From Planctomycetia bacterium (GTDB taxonomy: Bacteria > Planctomycetota > Phycisphaerae > Phycisphaerales > SM1A02): DNA of 37,884 nt. The notes under the pieces were generated by a model. That model saw only the letters and a program-made list of their open reading frames with translations. It was not told the origin of the DNA and did no database searches. Shown piece by piece: positions 1 to 8,705 of the stretch (its first letter is position 1; each line of letters starts with the position of its first letter). The translations under genes and the position numbers were made by a program. Location: assembly GCA_005799495.1 (NCBI GenBank), contig SYGP01000020.1, positions 1 through 37,884 of the forward strand. Direction: 5' to 3'.

Positions 1-277
1 CGATGGTGAAGTCGACGTGACCAGGCGTGTCGATCAGGTTGACCTTGTACTCAATGTCCTGATGGGTCCAGGGGCAGGTGGTGGCAGCGGACTGAATCGT
101 GATGCCGCGTTCCTGCTCTTCCTGCAGCGAATCCATCGTGGCGGTGCCCTCATGCACTTCACCCATCTTGTGAATCTTGCCCGTGTAAAAGAGGATGCGC
201 TCGGTGACCGTGGTCTTTCCAGCATCGATGTGGGCGCAGATGCCGATGTTGCGAACGCGGTTCAGGTCGGTAGACAT
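1..277 (-). CDS. fusA: Elongation factor G, N-terminal 92 codons (partial)
   Basis: Translocation GTPase of the ribosome. Only the start of the gene is in the window; the rest runs off the left edge. The translation from the ATG at 277 begins [20 protein letters not shown] and continues with KTT, giving the P-loop AHIDAGKT at residues 14-21. The switch I block [20 protein letters not shown] follows near residue 48, then the G3 motif DTPGHVDF. A Shine-Dalgarno AAGGA lies 6 bases before the ATG, and a plausible promoter is at 324-351. The MDSL...TIQSAATT form of switch I is closer, from memory, to the spd/mitochondrial EF-G1 branch than to the MDWMEQE form of proteobacterial EF-G. The gene follows the RNase HII-like gene by 132 bases on the same strand but probably has its own promoter. 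Confidence 0.95.
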   Translation of the reverse strand, partial: MSTDLNRVRNIGICAHIDAGKTTVTERILFYTGKIHKMGEVHEGTATMDSLQEEQERGITIQSAATTCPWTHQDIEYKVNLIDTPGHVDFTI

Positions 278-323
278 GGGGGTTCCTTCGATGGAGAGAG
301 CGTGCCTTGTTGGAAAGTCCCGA

Positions 324-351
324 AGTCTAGCAGGCTCCCCCGAAGTTTCAA
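324..351 (-). promoter_or_regulatory. Putative sigma70-type promoter for fusA
   Basis: Read on the minus strand, TTGAAA (346-351) is followed after 16 bases by TAGACT (324-329). Transcription would start near 317 and give a leader of about 40 bases before the fusA ATG, with the AAGGA ribosome site inside it. This is a visual match only. Confidence 0.45.
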
Positions 352-409
352 ACAGGACGCGCCTGGCCTCGCCGCAGGTTCGGAGGGAAAAAGGGGGCGC
401 ACAATCCGA

Positions 410-1384
410 CTAGATCGCCCGCACCAGGCGCGTGCAGTCAATGCCGTCGCGGTCGAGTGCAGGCCGGATTCCGTCGATGAAGCGCCGCCCATCCGTGACA
501 TATCCGGCGGTCGGCTCGAGCCCATCCACGCGCGATGTGAAGAAGCGGTTCAGTCGCTGCATCCAAAGTTCACGGACATACTTTGCGGTCATTGATGCGA
601 GCGCCACGGGCAGGTGCACAGCCTCCGCATCGACGGTGAACGAGATCACGAGGGTGCCGAGTGATCCCTCGAGGCGATAGCGACTCTCCGTCTCATCTTC
701 CCGCTCGATGGCGAGGCGATCGTTGGGAAACTCGCGCAGCAGTTCCTCGACATGGCGCATGCGTCCGCCTTGGCGGTCGACCGCAAGTCGCAAGGGTTGC
801 CCGCCCGATGCGGCGCGCAGGCGGTGCGTGTGTTGCATGACCAGGAGCCAAGGGAGACTCGACTTCACCGCGCCTCGGCGCGCCGCATCGTTGATCGGTC
901 CTGCATCGACCGCCGCGCAGTGCAGTCCATGCATTCGCACTGCCGCGTGCTCGAGACATCGGCGAAGCATGCTGGATCCGAGCGAGAGATGCGGCGCATC
1001 ACATGCGCAGGGCAGGGGAACACACCCCTCGTACCAGGGCTCCGAATCGGGGGGCGCCGCACTGCCGAGTCGGTCGAACACATCCGCATCGGTCCTGCAA
1101 GGCGTGGCGTGAAGTGCGCCGAGTGCGGCGAGAACACCACGCTCGATGTCCGCCAGCGGGTGGCGTCCGCCCGCGCCTGTTCCCTTCAACTTCTTGCTGT
1201 CGTTGATGGCGATGCGTCCGCGCCGATCGCGCGTCTTGCGGCAGATGGCTGTCTTGAGACGCTGCCAGAGATCGGGCGGTGCGGCGATGTCGTCGTCGTC
1301 ATCGATCTGCCATGCGGAGCAGCCGACACACAGTGGCCCGAGCAGCGGTCCGTATCCAGCTTCATCGATCCCCGCGTAGAGCAT
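410..1384 (-). CDS. rnhB: RNase HII-like ribonuclease, long form
   Basis: Family role: cleaves the RNA strand of RNA/DNA hybrids and single ribonucleotides in DNA. The start at 1384 gives MLYAGIDEAGYGPLLGPL, which carries the first two acidic catalytic residues (D, E). The RNase HII signature NDSKKL follows at about residue 63. Near the C-terminal half, VDRQGG and VDAEAVHLPVALASMTAKYV match the other two catalytic Asp regions (family: ASILAK). The protein has 324 residues against roughly 200 for ordinary RNase HII, with extra sequence in the middle. The GRG motif that reads the ribonucleotide junction is GYG here, so substrate choice may differ. No Shine-Dalgarno is obvious; an upstream extension to 1684 would run antisense through fbaB and was rejected. 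Family membership is fairly sure, the exact substrate is not. Confidence 0.8.
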   Translation of the reverse strand: MLYAGIDEAGYGPLLGPLCVGCSAWQIDDDDDIAAPPDLWQRLKTAICRKTRDRRGRIAINDSKKLKGTGAGGRHPLADIERGVLAALGALHATPCRTDADVFDRLGSAAPPDSEPWYEGCVPLPCACDAPHLSLGSSMLRRCLEHAAVRMHGLHCAAVDAGPINDAARRGAVKSSLPWLLVMQHTHRLRAASGGQPLRLAVDRQGGRMRHVEELLREFPNDRLAIEREDETESRYRLEGSLGTLVISFTVDAEAVHLPVALASMTAKYVRELWMQRLNRFFTSRVDGLEPTAGYVTDGRRFIDGIRPALDRDGIDCTRLVRAI

Positions 1385-1448
1385 GGGACCATTGTGATCG
1401 CTGTCGGCTATCTTTGCACAGAGACCTCGCGACCTCGCACCGGCCCCC

Positions 1449-1454
1449 AAGGAG
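1449..1454 (+). promoter_or_regulatory. Shine-Dalgarno of fbaB
   Basis: AAGGAG, 6 bases before the ATG at 1461. It fixes the fbaB start and shows that canonical ribosome sites are used for some genes here. Confidence 0.8.
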
Positions 1455-1460
1455 TCCATC

Positions 1461-2558
1461 ATGACGCAAGCACCAGCCCGCCCGACCACCGCAGCATCCA
1501 CAACCGAGTCGATCCTCGGTGCCGAGGCGCAAGCACTGCTGACCTTCCAGGCGAAAGTCAGCCGTGATCTGCTGCACCTGCCTGGTCCAGACTTCATCGA
1601 TCGGACCTTCCTGCAAACCGACCGCAATCCGCAGGTGATTCGCAACATGCAGGCGATCTTTGGGCACGGACGACTCGGCGGCACCGGTTACTGCAGCATC
1701 CTTCCCGTGGATCAGGGGATTGAGCACTCCGCTGGCGCGAGTTTCGCGCGCAATCCCCTCTACTTCGACGGCGGGAACATCATCAAGCTTGCGATCGAAG
1801 GCGGTTGCAATGCGGTGGCAACCACCTTCGGCGTCTTCGGCAGCGTGGCGCGCACCTATGCGCACAAGATTCCCTTTCTCGTGAAGATCAACCACAACGA
1901 GTTGCTCACCTATCCGAATCAGCACAAGCAGATTCTCTTCGGGTCCGTGCGCGAGGCGTGGAACCTCGGCGCGGCCGCCGTGGGTGCAACGATCTACTTC
2001 GGATCGGATGATGCGGATCGCGAGATCATCGAAGTGGCGGAGGCGTTCCACGAAGCGCATCAACTCGGGATGGTGACCGTGCTCTGGTGCTATCTGCGGA
2101 ACAAGGCCTTCGTGAAGGATGGCCGCGACTTCCACACGAGCGCCGATCTCACGGGGCAGGCGAATCACCTCGGTGTCACGATCCAGGCGGACATCATCAA
2201 GCAGAAGCAGGCAGACTGCAACGGGGGCTATGAGGCGCTCAACATGGGCGGCTCGAGCTATGGGAAGTTCGACAAGCGGATCTACACCGAGTTGTGCTCG
2301 GATCACCCGATCGACCTCACGCGCTATCAGGTGCTGAATTGTTTCAGCGGGCGCAGTGGGCTCATCAATTCGGGTGGCGCGAGCGGCGGAGGAAACGATC
2401 TTGCCGAGGCGGTACGGACGGCGGTGATCAACAAGCGCGCGGGCGGGACGGGACTCATCTCGGGCCGCAAGGCGTTCCAGCGCCCCATGGCGGAAGGCGT
2501 TCGCCTGCTGCATGCGATCCAGGATGTCTATCTCGATCCCGCGGTGACGATCGCCTGA
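1461..2558 (+). CDS. fbaB: Class I fructose-bisphosphate aldolase (FbaB/DhnA type)
   Basis: Cytosolic Schiff-base aldolase that interconverts fructose-1,6-bisphosphate with dihydroxyacetone phosphate and glyceraldehyde-3-phosphate in glycolysis and gluconeogenesis. The 365-residue protein is collinear with E. coli FbaB (350 residues) almost throughout: [20 protein letters not shown], then [28 protein letters not shown], and the C-terminal [18 protein letters not shown]. The Schiff-base lysine is Lys247 in ADIIKQK. A strong ribosome site precedes the ATG. The gene stands alone on the plus strand. Its TGA stop directly abuts the stop of the convergent ATPase gene (TGATCA at 2556-2561), leaving no intergenic terminator. 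Confidence 0.96.
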   Translation: MTQAPARPTTAASTTESILGAEAQALLTFQAKVSRDLLHLPGPDFIDRTFLQTDRNPQVIRNMQAIFGHGRLGGTGYCSILPVDQGIEHSAGASFARNPLYFDGGNIIKLAIEGGCNAVATTFGVFGSVARTYAHKIPFLVKINHNELLTYPNQHKQILFGSVREAWNLGAAAVGATIYFGSDDADREIIEVAEAFHEAHQLGMVTVLWCYLRNKAFVKDGRDFHTSADLTGQANHLGVTIQADIIKQKQADCNGGYEALNMGGSSYGKFDKRIYTELCSDHPIDLTRYQVLNCFSGRSGLINSGGASGGGNDLAEAVRTAVINKRAGGTGLISGRKAFQRPMAEGVRLLHAIQDVYLDPAVTIA

Positions 2559-4589
2559 TCAGACGGCGCGCTGCGCTGCGCGGGTCGGCTTGGGAGCCAG
2601 CGCCGTTCGCGTGGCCCGCCGAATCTCCTCGGCGTCGGCATACTCCTCGCCGAAGCGAACCAGCCGCAGGCTGTTGGCGATCACGAAGATGTACGCGGTG
2701 GCTTGATAGAAGGGGGTCACCCAGATGTCGATCTGCCCCGTGGCAGCGAGCGCCAGGCCGATGGTCGCGAGCAGCAGGCTGATGCCGATGTTCGCGGCGA
2801 TGATTCCCTTCGCCTTCGATGCGAGTTCGACGAGGAAGGGAATGTGGCGCAAATCCTCGTTCATGAGTGCCACGCCGGCGCTGTTCGTTGCGATGTCCGA
2901 TCCCGAGAGTCCCATCGCCACGCCGACATCGGCGCTTGCGAGGATTGGGCCGTCGTTGATGCCATCGCCCACCACGAGCACGCGATTGCCTCGGCGGATG
3001 AGGTACTTCAGTTCCTCGTGCTTCTCCTCGGGGAGGCACTCCGCCTCGATCGTGTCGACGCCCACCGACTCGCCCACACGCTGCGCGACACCGAGGCGGT
3101 CGCCGGTGAAGATGCAGACGCGTCGCACGCCGAGCTGGCGCAGTCGGCTGACCGCCTCCGCCGCGTGCTGTCGAAGCTTGTCTTCCAGACCGACGGCGCC
3201 GAGGTAACGCCCATCCTTCATGACATGCACACTCGACATGCCTTCCGTCCGCTCCTCGACCTGCTTGATCTGCGCGACCGCACCGGGATTCAGTTCGGCA
3301 ATCCACTGGGAACGACCCGCATGCAGCACCGTGCCCGCCTGAGTTCGGGCGAGCACGCCACGCCCATGGATCTCCTCGTACGAATCGATCGCCGATGGAA
3401 CGATGCGTGCACGCTGCGCGGTTTCGAGGATGCTGCGAGCCAGCGGATGATTGCTCGACTGCTCGCAGTCCGCCGCGGCTTGCAGCAGCGCTGCGCCCTC
3501 GGCGCCCTCCGCAGGTGCGAGCCGACTGACGGAGAAGCGCCCCGTGGTGAGCGTGCCCGTCTTGTCCATCACCACCGTATCGATGCGCGCGGCCTCCTCG
3601 AGCGTTCGGGTCTGCTTGATCATGATCCCCAGCCGCGCTGCGGCGGCAAAGGCTGCCACCATCGCCGTTGGGTGTGAGATGAGCAGCGCCCCCGGGCAGG
3701 TCACCACAAGCACGGTGATCGCGCGCACGGCCGCTTGGCTTCGCACATCCGCCGATGCGCTCTTGGTCGTGAAGAACCAGACGAGGCCCGCCACCATCAG
3801 CACGACGGGCACGTAGTACGCAGCGAGCCGTTCGATCATCTCCTGTCGATCGCTGCGGGAGTTTTCCGCTTCACGAATGAGCGATTCCACCTTGCCGATG
3901 GTCGTCTCGCCGGCGACGGCAGTCACCTCGATGTCGATCTGTCCCGTGAGGTTCGTCGTGCCTGCATAGACCTCGCTCCCCGCTTGCGCTTCGATGGGAA
4001 CCGCTTCGCCCGTCAGCGACGCCTGATTGATGCTCGTGGTCCCGCGCCGGACACGCCCATCGGCGGGCAGATTTTCGCCGGGTCGCACCCGCACCAACTG
4101 ACCGACCGCGAGGGCGCTTCGGCGCACTTCGCGTTCAGTGCCATCGCTTTCGACGATGCGCGCGACATCGGGCGTCAGTTCCAGCAGTTCGCGGATCGCG
4201 CGCTGCGCTCCCCATGCGGTGCGTGAGAGGATGAGTTCCGAGAGCCACAGGAAAAACGCAAGGAATCCAGCGGCGAGATAGAGCTGGTTCGCCATGGCGG
4301 CGAGCACAGCCAGCGTCGCGAGCGAGTCGCTCGAGGGGCGCCCAGCGCGAAGCTCGGCGATGGCGCCCGACGCCATGGGAATGGTCAGGATGATCGCACC
4401 GAGGACGGCAGGAATCTGCGCAACGGCGGGCTCGATCCCGAGGAACGACTGCCCCACGGCGGCCACAAGTAGGAGGACACCGCCACACAAGGCGACGAAC
4501 AGCCGCCGCTCCAGCCGTGCGCCACCCTGCGATGCGTCGTCGTCGCGTGTGCGTTCAGCCCACTGCGCTCGCGTGTCGATGGTGCTCAC
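2559..4589 (-). CDS. P1B-type heavy-metal-transporting ATPase with CPG metal site
   Basis: Inner-membrane ATP-driven metal efflux pump. The family signatures are all visible: actuator TGEA, phosphorylation site DKTGTLT with Asp342, the P1B-specific SSNHPLA, and hinge GDGINDGPILASADVGVAMG. The membrane metal-site motif is TCPGALLIS with Cys298, that is CPG instead of the usual CPC, CPH or SPC. No N-terminal HMA or CxxC domain is present; the chain begins with a short hydrophilic stretch and then membrane helices. The GTG start at 4589 is preferred because GAAGGAG lies 7 bases upstream. An ATG at 4691 would add 34 unlikely residues and run into the gpsA promoter. With this start the protein has 676 residues. 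Zn/Cd/Pb-type or Cu export cannot be decided by eye. Confidence 0.9.
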   Translation of the reverse strand: MSTIDTRAQWAERTRDDDASQGGARLERRLFVALCGGVLLLVAAVGQSFLGIEPAVAQIPAVLGAIILTIPMASGAIAELRAGRPSSDSLATLAVLAAMANQLYLAAGFLAFFLWLSELILSRTAWGAQRAIRELLELTPDVARIVESDGTEREVRRSALAVGQLVRVRPGENLPADGRVRRGTTSINQASLTGEAVPIEAQAGSEVYAGTTNLTGQIDIEVTAVAGETTIGKVESLIREAENSRSDRQEMIERLAAYYVPVVLMVAGLVWFFTTKSASADVRSQAAVRAITVLVVTCPGALLISHPTAMVAAFAAAARLGIMIKQTRTLEEAARIDTVVMDKTGTLTTGRFSVSRLAPAEGAEGAALLQAAADCEQSSNHPLARSILETAQRARIVPSAIDSYEEIHGRGVLARTQAGTVLHAGRSQWIAELNPGAVAQIKQVEERTEGMSSVHVMKDGRYLGAVGLEDKLRQHAAEAVSRLRQLGVRRVCIFTGDRLGVAQRVGESVGVDTIEAECLPEEKHEELKYLIRRGNRVLVVGDGINDGPILASADVGVAMGLSGSDIATNSAGVALMNEDLRHIPFLVELASKAKGIIAANIGISLLLATIGLALAATGQIDIWVTPFYQATAYIFVIANSLRLVRFGEEYADAEEIRRATRTALAPKPTRAAQRAV

Positions 4590-4596
4590 GTGGACG

Positions 4597-4603
4597 CTCC
4601 TTC
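4597..4603 (-). promoter_or_regulatory. Ribosome-binding site that decides the ATPase GTG start
   Basis: GAAGGAG on the minus strand, 7 bases before the GTG at 4589. It supports this start over the longer ATG form. Confidence 0.7.
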
Positions 4604-4681
4604 GGCAAGCAGGACGGGGCGGTTCGTTCGCAGCGTGTCCATTGGGCAAAGGGTAGCACCCACCGCTTCGCTGCGGCGTGG

Positions 4682-4687
4682 TAGCGT
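4682..4687 (+). promoter_or_regulatory. -10-like hexamer directly before gpsA
   Basis: TAGCGT, 6 bases before the gpsA ATG, with no Shine-Dalgarno between and no recognisable -35. It would place the transcription start at or beside the ATG (leaderless). Confidence 0.4.
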
Positions 4688-4693
4688 GCAAGC

Positions 4694-5686
4694 ATGCCCG
4701 AAGAGATTGCCGTCATTGGCTGCGGTCAGTTCGGCAGTGTTGTCGCGAGTCATTGCGCTCGAGCGGGTCATTCGGTGCGTCTTTGGGGGCGGAACGATGC
4801 GGAGGTCGGGGGGTTGCTGCAGAGTCGTCGCAGCACGCGCGTCGAGGGTTTGGTGATCCCTGATTCGGTTGTCATCACGACGGATGGGTTGGCTGCGATG
4901 AACGGCACCAGCATGGTCATCACGGCGATCCCATCGCAGTACGCGCGGAATGTGTGGCAGGTTCTTCGCTCTGCATGCCCGAAGGATGTCACGGTGGTGA
5001 GTCTGGCCAAGGGATTCGAGGTGGAGACGCTGAAGCGCCCGAGCGAGGTGCTGCGGGAACTTGGGGTTGGCGGCGAAGTCGTGACGCTTTCCGGACCTTC
5101 GGTCGCGAGCGAGGTTGCTCTCGGTCTCCCGACCGCCCTGGTGGTGGCGGGCGAAGCCGTTGCGGCACGGCAGGTGCAGCAGGCTCTCTCCACCTCCGCA
5201 TGGCGCATCTATCTCTCCGCGGATCAGGTCGGCGTGGAGGCAGCCGGTGCACTCAAGAATGTCATCGCCCTTGCGGCGGGCATGGTCGATGGAATGCAGC
5301 TGGGCATCAATGCGAAGGCAACGCTCCTCGCGCGCGGGACGGCGGAGATGGCGCGGCTTGGCATGGCGCTCGGTGGCAGTCGAGAGACATTCTTCGGCGT
5401 CGCGGGAGTGGGCGATCTCGCCACGACCTGCTTCAGCGCCGATGGGCGCAATCGAACGCTCGGCGAACGCCTCGGACGTGGCGAAGACTTCGCATCCGCG
5501 CTTCGGTCGATGCACGCGGTGGTGGAAGGAGTCGACACCTGCCGAGCAGTTGTCGAACTGGCTCGACGGCTGGGCGTCGAGGTGCCCATCGCATCCGCGG
5601 TGAACGCAGTGCTCTTTGGTGGCGTGACGCCGCGCCACGCGCTGCAGGAACTGATGCGGCGGACGAGCGGCGAAGAGCGACTCTGA
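4694..5686 (+). CDS. gpsA: NAD(P)+-dependent glycerol-3-phosphate dehydrogenase
   Basis: Cytosolic enzyme that reduces dihydroxyacetone phosphate to sn-glycerol-3-phosphate, the backbone for phospholipids. The 330-residue protein has the normal length. An N-terminal Rossmann fold AVIGCGQFGSVVA (about residues 6-18) is followed by LWGRND, the central VSLAKGFE and LSGPSVASEVALGLPTALVV, then the catalytic-lysine and substrate region AAGALKNVIALAAGMVDG and GVGDLATTCFS. The gene is divergent from the metal ATPase, with a 104-base shared upstream region, and converges on the pseudouridine synthase gene with a 22-base gap. The start is set by the position of the Rossmann fold; no Shine-Dalgarno is seen. 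Confidence 0.97.
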   Translation: MPEEIAVIGCGQFGSVVASHCARAGHSVRLWGRNDAEVGGLLQSRRSTRVEGLVIPDSVVITTDGLAAMNGTSMVITAIPSQYARNVWQVLRSACPKDVTVVSLAKGFEVETLKRPSEVLRELGVGGEVVTLSGPSVASEVALGLPTALVVAGEAVAARQVQQALSTSAWRIYLSADQVGVEAAGALKNVIALAAGMVDGMQLGINAKATLLARGTAEMARLGMALGGSRETFFGVAGVGDLATTCFSADGRNRTLGERLGRGEDFASALRSMHAVVEGVDTCRAVVELARRLGVEVPIASAVNAVLFGGVTPRHALQELMRRTSGEERL

Positions 5687-5708
5687 TCGCGGGCGAGTCG
5701 CACCCGTT

Positions 5709-6893
5709 TCAGGGCTTTGGGTCGCCGTTCTCGCGCGGGACGGAAACCTTGTTTCCGCCCGCATCCACCGATCGGATGAATCGGTGAGTCCGCAGGAGAT
5801 CCACGGTTCGTTTGAGATCGCTGCGCAGGGGTGCCTCGAACACCATCGGTTCGTTGGTGATCGGATGGCGAAAGCCGAGCATCGCAGCATGCAGCCCTTG
5901 CCGCATCAGCAGAGGCGCATCGGTGTCGCCTCCGACATCGGACTCGCGCAGGTGCGTTCCGCCGTACATGTCGTCGCCCGCAAGCGGATGGCCGAGATGG
6001 GACATGTGAACGCGAATCTGATGCGTGCGCCCCGTGCGGAGTTCCAACTCGACGAGCGCGAAGCCCTGAAAGAGTTCGAGCGTTCGGTAGAAGGTCTGCG
6101 AAGGCTTGCCGCTGTCGTCGAAACGCACCGCATACCGCTCGCGAATCGATGGATGCTTGCCGAGCGGCAGATCGATGAGATCGGCCAGTGGATCGGGGTG
6201 ACCCTCGACGAGTGCGATGTAACGCTTCTGCGTGGTGCGCCGCTCGAACTGCTTGCCAAGCCTCCAGTGCGCGGTCTCCGTCTTGGCGGCGACCATGACG
6301 CCACTGGTGTGCTTGTCGAGTCGGTGCACCACTCCGGGGCGCGCGTGTTCACGGCCGACCTCCGAGAGTTTGCCGCTCGAGCGGTGCAGGAAATGCCATG
6401 CGAGCCCGTTGATCAGCGTTCCGGACTTGTGACTGCGTGCGGGATGCACGATCAATCCCGGCTGCTTGTTGATGACGATCAGTTCGTCATCCTCGAAGAG
6501 GATGTCCAGAGGGATCTCTTCGGGTGCGATCTCGTTGCTCGGTGGTGGCGGGAGGGTCGCAACGATGATGTCGCCATGCTGCAGTCGCGTACTCGACTTC
6601 GGCAGGCGCCCGTTGACCGTCACGGCCTCCTCATCGATCAGCCGCTGCAATGCCGTTCGGCTCAGGAACGGCACTCGGTCCACGAGATAGCGGTCGAGGC
6701 GCTTCGAGAGGTGGTGCTGGATGCAGAATGTGACGCGGACAGGCTGGTCATCGTCGCTCGCGGCAGAGCGCTCGTAGACCGCGAGCAATGCATCGCGGTC
6801 GACCGTGCCCGCCGCGGTGAAGAGTTGCATCGCATCGGCATCGTGCGATCGCTCCTCCGAGTCCCCCTTGGGCGCTTCCTCGGGAACGCTCAC
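5709..6893 (-). CDS. rluD: RluA/RluD-family 23S rRNA pseudouridine synthase
   Basis: Isomerises uridines in rRNA. An N-terminal low-complexity stretch of about 55 residues is followed by an S4 RNA-binding domain (about residues 58-110; KRLDRYLVDRV, then ALQRLIDEEAVTVNG). The catalytic domain carries VVHRLDKHTSGVMV with catalytic Asp193, then QKRYIALVEGHP and the C-terminal RTGRTHQIRVHMSHLGHPLAGDDMYGG in two parts. At 394 residues it is somewhat longer than E. coli RluD (326) because of the N-terminal extension and a tail. It starts 6 bases after the membrane protein gene at 6900-7766 and is very likely cotranscribed with it. RluD is the best fit by domain content, but RluA-family paralogues cannot be told apart by eye. 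Confidence 0.88.
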   Translation of the reverse strand: MSVPEEAPKGDSEERSHDADAMQLFTAAGTVDRDALLAVYERSAASDDDQPVRVTFCIQHHLSKRLDRYLVDRVPFLSRTALQRLIDEEAVTVNGRLPKSSTRLQHGDIIVATLPPPPSNEIAPEEIPLDILFEDDELIVINKQPGLIVHPARSHKSGTLINGLAWHFLHRSSGKLSEVGREHARPGVVHRLDKHTSGVMVAAKTETAHWRLGKQFERRTTQKRYIALVEGHPDPLADLIDLPLGKHPSIRERYAVRFDDSGKPSQTFYRTLELFQGFALVELELRTGRTHQIRVHMSHLGHPLAGDDMYGGTHLRESDVGGDTDAPLLMRQGLHAAMLGFRHPITNEPMVFEAPLRSDLKRTVDLLRTHRFIRSVDAGGNKVSVPRENGDPKP

Positions 6894-6899
6894 GGAGTC

Positions 6900-7766
6900 T
6901 CAGGGCTTTGGAGCATCGCCACCGGGCGCTGCGGGTGCCGGGGGAGCCGCAGGATTCGCGGGCGCCGCTGGCGTGATCGGTTGATCCGACGCGGGGTTCA
7001 TCGCTCCCCCTTGGAGACCGCCAATCAGCGCGCGCATCGCTTCCTCATCGGTGACCGAAGCGCCCGTCGGCAGGTTGAAGCGCGTGCCATCGGGCAGCAC
7101 AGCCTGCGGCATCGGTGCATCCGGAATCTGATAGGGCGACGACACCAACGCGATCGTCTCGATCCGCGCCTTCGCTTGCTGGGAGAGCCATGGCATGCTC
7201 TGCGAGGTTCTCGTCTCGATGCGCTCGAGCGAGGACTTCGCAATATCCACTTCACCGCGCGATTCGGCAACCGCCGCAAGGCCGAACAGCGCCGCAACTT
7301 CAAAGGCGACATCATTCGGGTCATTCGACGACTCGGCACGCGCGAGCACTTCGCCGTACAGGGTTCGCGCCTCGAGAAGCCACTCCCTGCGCAGTTCAGG
7401 TGTGACGGCGGCATCTGCGGCGCTCGGCTCACGGTCGAACCGCTGTCCGCTCACGACGCTTTGCAGATGGCGATCCGCGGCTGTCAGCAGCGCAAAGGAC
7501 GCTACGCCATCCACATCCGCATGCTTGGACGCAACATCACGGAGCGTGGCGGGGATGTCTGCATCGGAGAGTTCGCTCCACGCCGCATCACGCGCCTGGC
7601 CCTGCTTGTTCTTCCACCAGTTCCAACCCATGGCGAGCGTGAGCACCACGAGGACTGCGAGAAGCCAGTTCGGGCCGCTGTTCTTCAGCCAGAACAGGAA
7701 GTCATCGTTGATCCGACTCTCCGTGAGGTCGGACTGTTGCACATTGGCGAGCCGCTTGCGATCCAT
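6900..7766 (-). CDS. Membrane-anchored protein of unknown function
   Basis: Not recognised as a named family. The 288-residue chain has a hydrophilic N-terminus (about 32 residues), one transmembrane helix (WLLAVLVVLTLAMGW, about residues 34-48), then a mostly alpha-helical soluble region to about residue 225. It ends in a Pro/Ala-rich tail (AAPANPAAPPAPAAPGG). The layout recalls YfgM/TPR-type anchored proteins, but no clear TPR repeats are visible. The ATG at 7766 is chosen because it precedes MDRKRLANV and leaves a divergent promoter space with the HAD gene; the reading frame stays open upstream to 8372, antisense to the HAD gene. It is the first gene of a two-gene unit with rluD. Confidence 0.7.
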   Translation of the reverse strand: MDRKRLANVQQSDLTESRINDDFLFWLKNSGPNWLLAVLVVLTLAMGWNWWKNKQGQARDAAWSELSDADIPATLRDVASKHADVDGVASFALLTAADRHLQSVVSGQRFDREPSAADAAVTPELRREWLLEARTLYGEVLARAESSNDPNDVAFEVAALFGLAAVAESRGEVDIAKSSLERIETRTSQSMPWLSQQAKARIETIALVSSPYQIPDAPMPQAVLPDGTRFNLPTGASVTDEEAMRALIGGLQGGAMNPASDQPITPAAPANPAAPPAPAAPGGDAPKP

Positions 7767-7776
7767 ACGTCGCGAA

Positions 7777-7786
7777 AGAGTAGCAT
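7777..7786. promoter_or_regulatory. Overlapping divergent -10-like hexamers
   Basis: The ten bases AGAGTAGCAT contain TACTCT on the minus strand (10 bases before the ATG at 7766) and TAGCAT on the plus strand (13 bases before the ATG at 7800). The whole intergenic space is 33 bases, so the two promoters must overlap. Confidence 0.35.
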
Positions 7787-7799
7787 TTTGTCGGTTTCC

Positions 7800-8675
7800 A
7801 TGCCCGCACGAATGTTGGTGACCGATCTCGATGGCACGCTGCTCGATAGCGAGGGGCGTGTGTCGCAAGCCAACCGAGACGCGATCGCCCGTGCGCGCGA
7901 TGCGGGGATGGAAGTCATCTTTGCCACAGGCCGATCGTGGCTGGAGTGTCGATCGATCGCGCAAGCGGTGCTCGGTCAGGGGCTGATCATCACGGCCGGC
8001 GGTGCGGCACTGCATGACATTGCGACGGGCCGCTGCGAGGACTGCATCACGATTTCGACCGAGTTGGTGCAGCACTGCACCGAGAGCCTGCTGCTGCACG
8101 GTCACCTCGCGCATCTGCTGAAGGATGCATCGAGGAGTGGATACGACTATCTGTTGGTGGGGAACCGCGAACTGGATGCGGCGAGTCGCTGGTGGTTTGA
8201 GATTCACCCCGTGGCGACTCGCTCGCTTGCGGCGCTTCCGAGCGATGCCCAGGAGCGGCAGATCCACCTGCAGCATGTCTTGCGCGTGGGCACCGTCGCC
8301 CATCAGGCGGAACTGGGCGATGTCACCGCTGCGCTGCTGCGCGAAGTGCCTGAACACCTGTCCATCAAGCACTGGCCCGCCCTTGTGTCAGCGGGGAAGC
8401 AGGGAGCGGATACGCATCTGCTGGAGATCTTCGATGCCGCCGTCGACAAGTGGACGATGGTGCAGCGGCTCTGCCGTACGCACGGCATCGACGAGCGTTC
8501 GGTCGCAACCGTGGGCGATGGACTGAACGACATCGGCATGCTTCGAAACTCGCGACTGTCCTTTGCCGTGTCGAATGCCATGCCCGATGTTGCATTGCAC
8601 GCGGCCGAGCGCGCACCCAGCAACGATGCGCATGCGATCGCGTGGGTGGTGGATCGCCTCCTCCGGGGCGCCTGA
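7800..8675 (+). CDS. HAD-superfamily (Cof-type, subclass IIB) phosphatase
   Basis: Cytosolic phosphatase, probably acting on sugar phosphates or similar small substrates. The four HAD motifs are visible: motif I VTDLDGTLLDSEG (nucleophile Asp about residue 9), motif II FATGRSW, motif III the Lys in DKWTMVQRL, and motif IV VGDGLNDIGML. The 291-residue length and the cap position between motifs II and III fit the Cof/YidA type. The ATG at 7800 gives MPARMLVTDLDG; a second ATG at 7812 is possible. The frame is open far upstream (to 5784), but that part is antisense to two real genes and is not coding. The substrate is not predictable. Confidence 0.9.
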   Translation: MPARMLVTDLDGTLLDSEGRVSQANRDAIARARDAGMEVIFATGRSWLECRSIAQAVLGQGLIITAGGAALHDIATGRCEDCITISTELVQHCTESLLLHGHLAHLLKDASRSGYDYLLVGNRELDAASRWWFEIHPVATRSLAALPSDAQERQIHLQHVLRVGTVAHQAELGDVTAALLREVPEHLSIKHWPALVSAGKQGADTHLLEIFDAAVDKWTMVQRLCRTHGIDERSVATVGDGLNDIGMLRNSRLSFAVSNAMPDVALHAAERAPSNDAHAIAWVVDRLLRGA

Positions 8676-8691
8676 TCGCTGCGCGGAGGCT

Positions 8692-8697
8692 TACCAT
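8692..8697 (+). promoter_or_regulatory. -10-like hexamer before the oxidoreductase-like gene
   Basis: TACCAT, 8 bases before the ATG at 8706. There is no Shine-Dalgarno in between and no -35 match at the proper distance. Confidence 0.4.
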
Positions 8698-8705
8698 CGT
8701 TCCCC

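Noticed and set aside
4655-4681. Hairpin-like sequence between the ATPase and gpsA genes
   Set aside because: The stem has a bulge and no T-run on either strand, and both genes lead away from it, so a terminator makes no sense.
4590-4691. 34-codon N-terminal extension of the metal ATPase from the ATG at 4691
   Set aside because: The GTG at 4589 has a strong ribosome site 7 bases upstream; the extension has no domain and would overlap the gpsA promoter.
5784-7799. Long plus-strand open frame running into the HAD gene (963 codons in all)
   Set aside because: It is antisense to the RluD-type gene and the membrane protein gene. The HAD motif begins only after 7800, and the upstream part has no recognisable domain.
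7800-7814. Second ATG (7812) as the HAD start
   Set aside because: It is possible, but 7800 is the first ATG after the divergent promoter space and the difference is only four residues.
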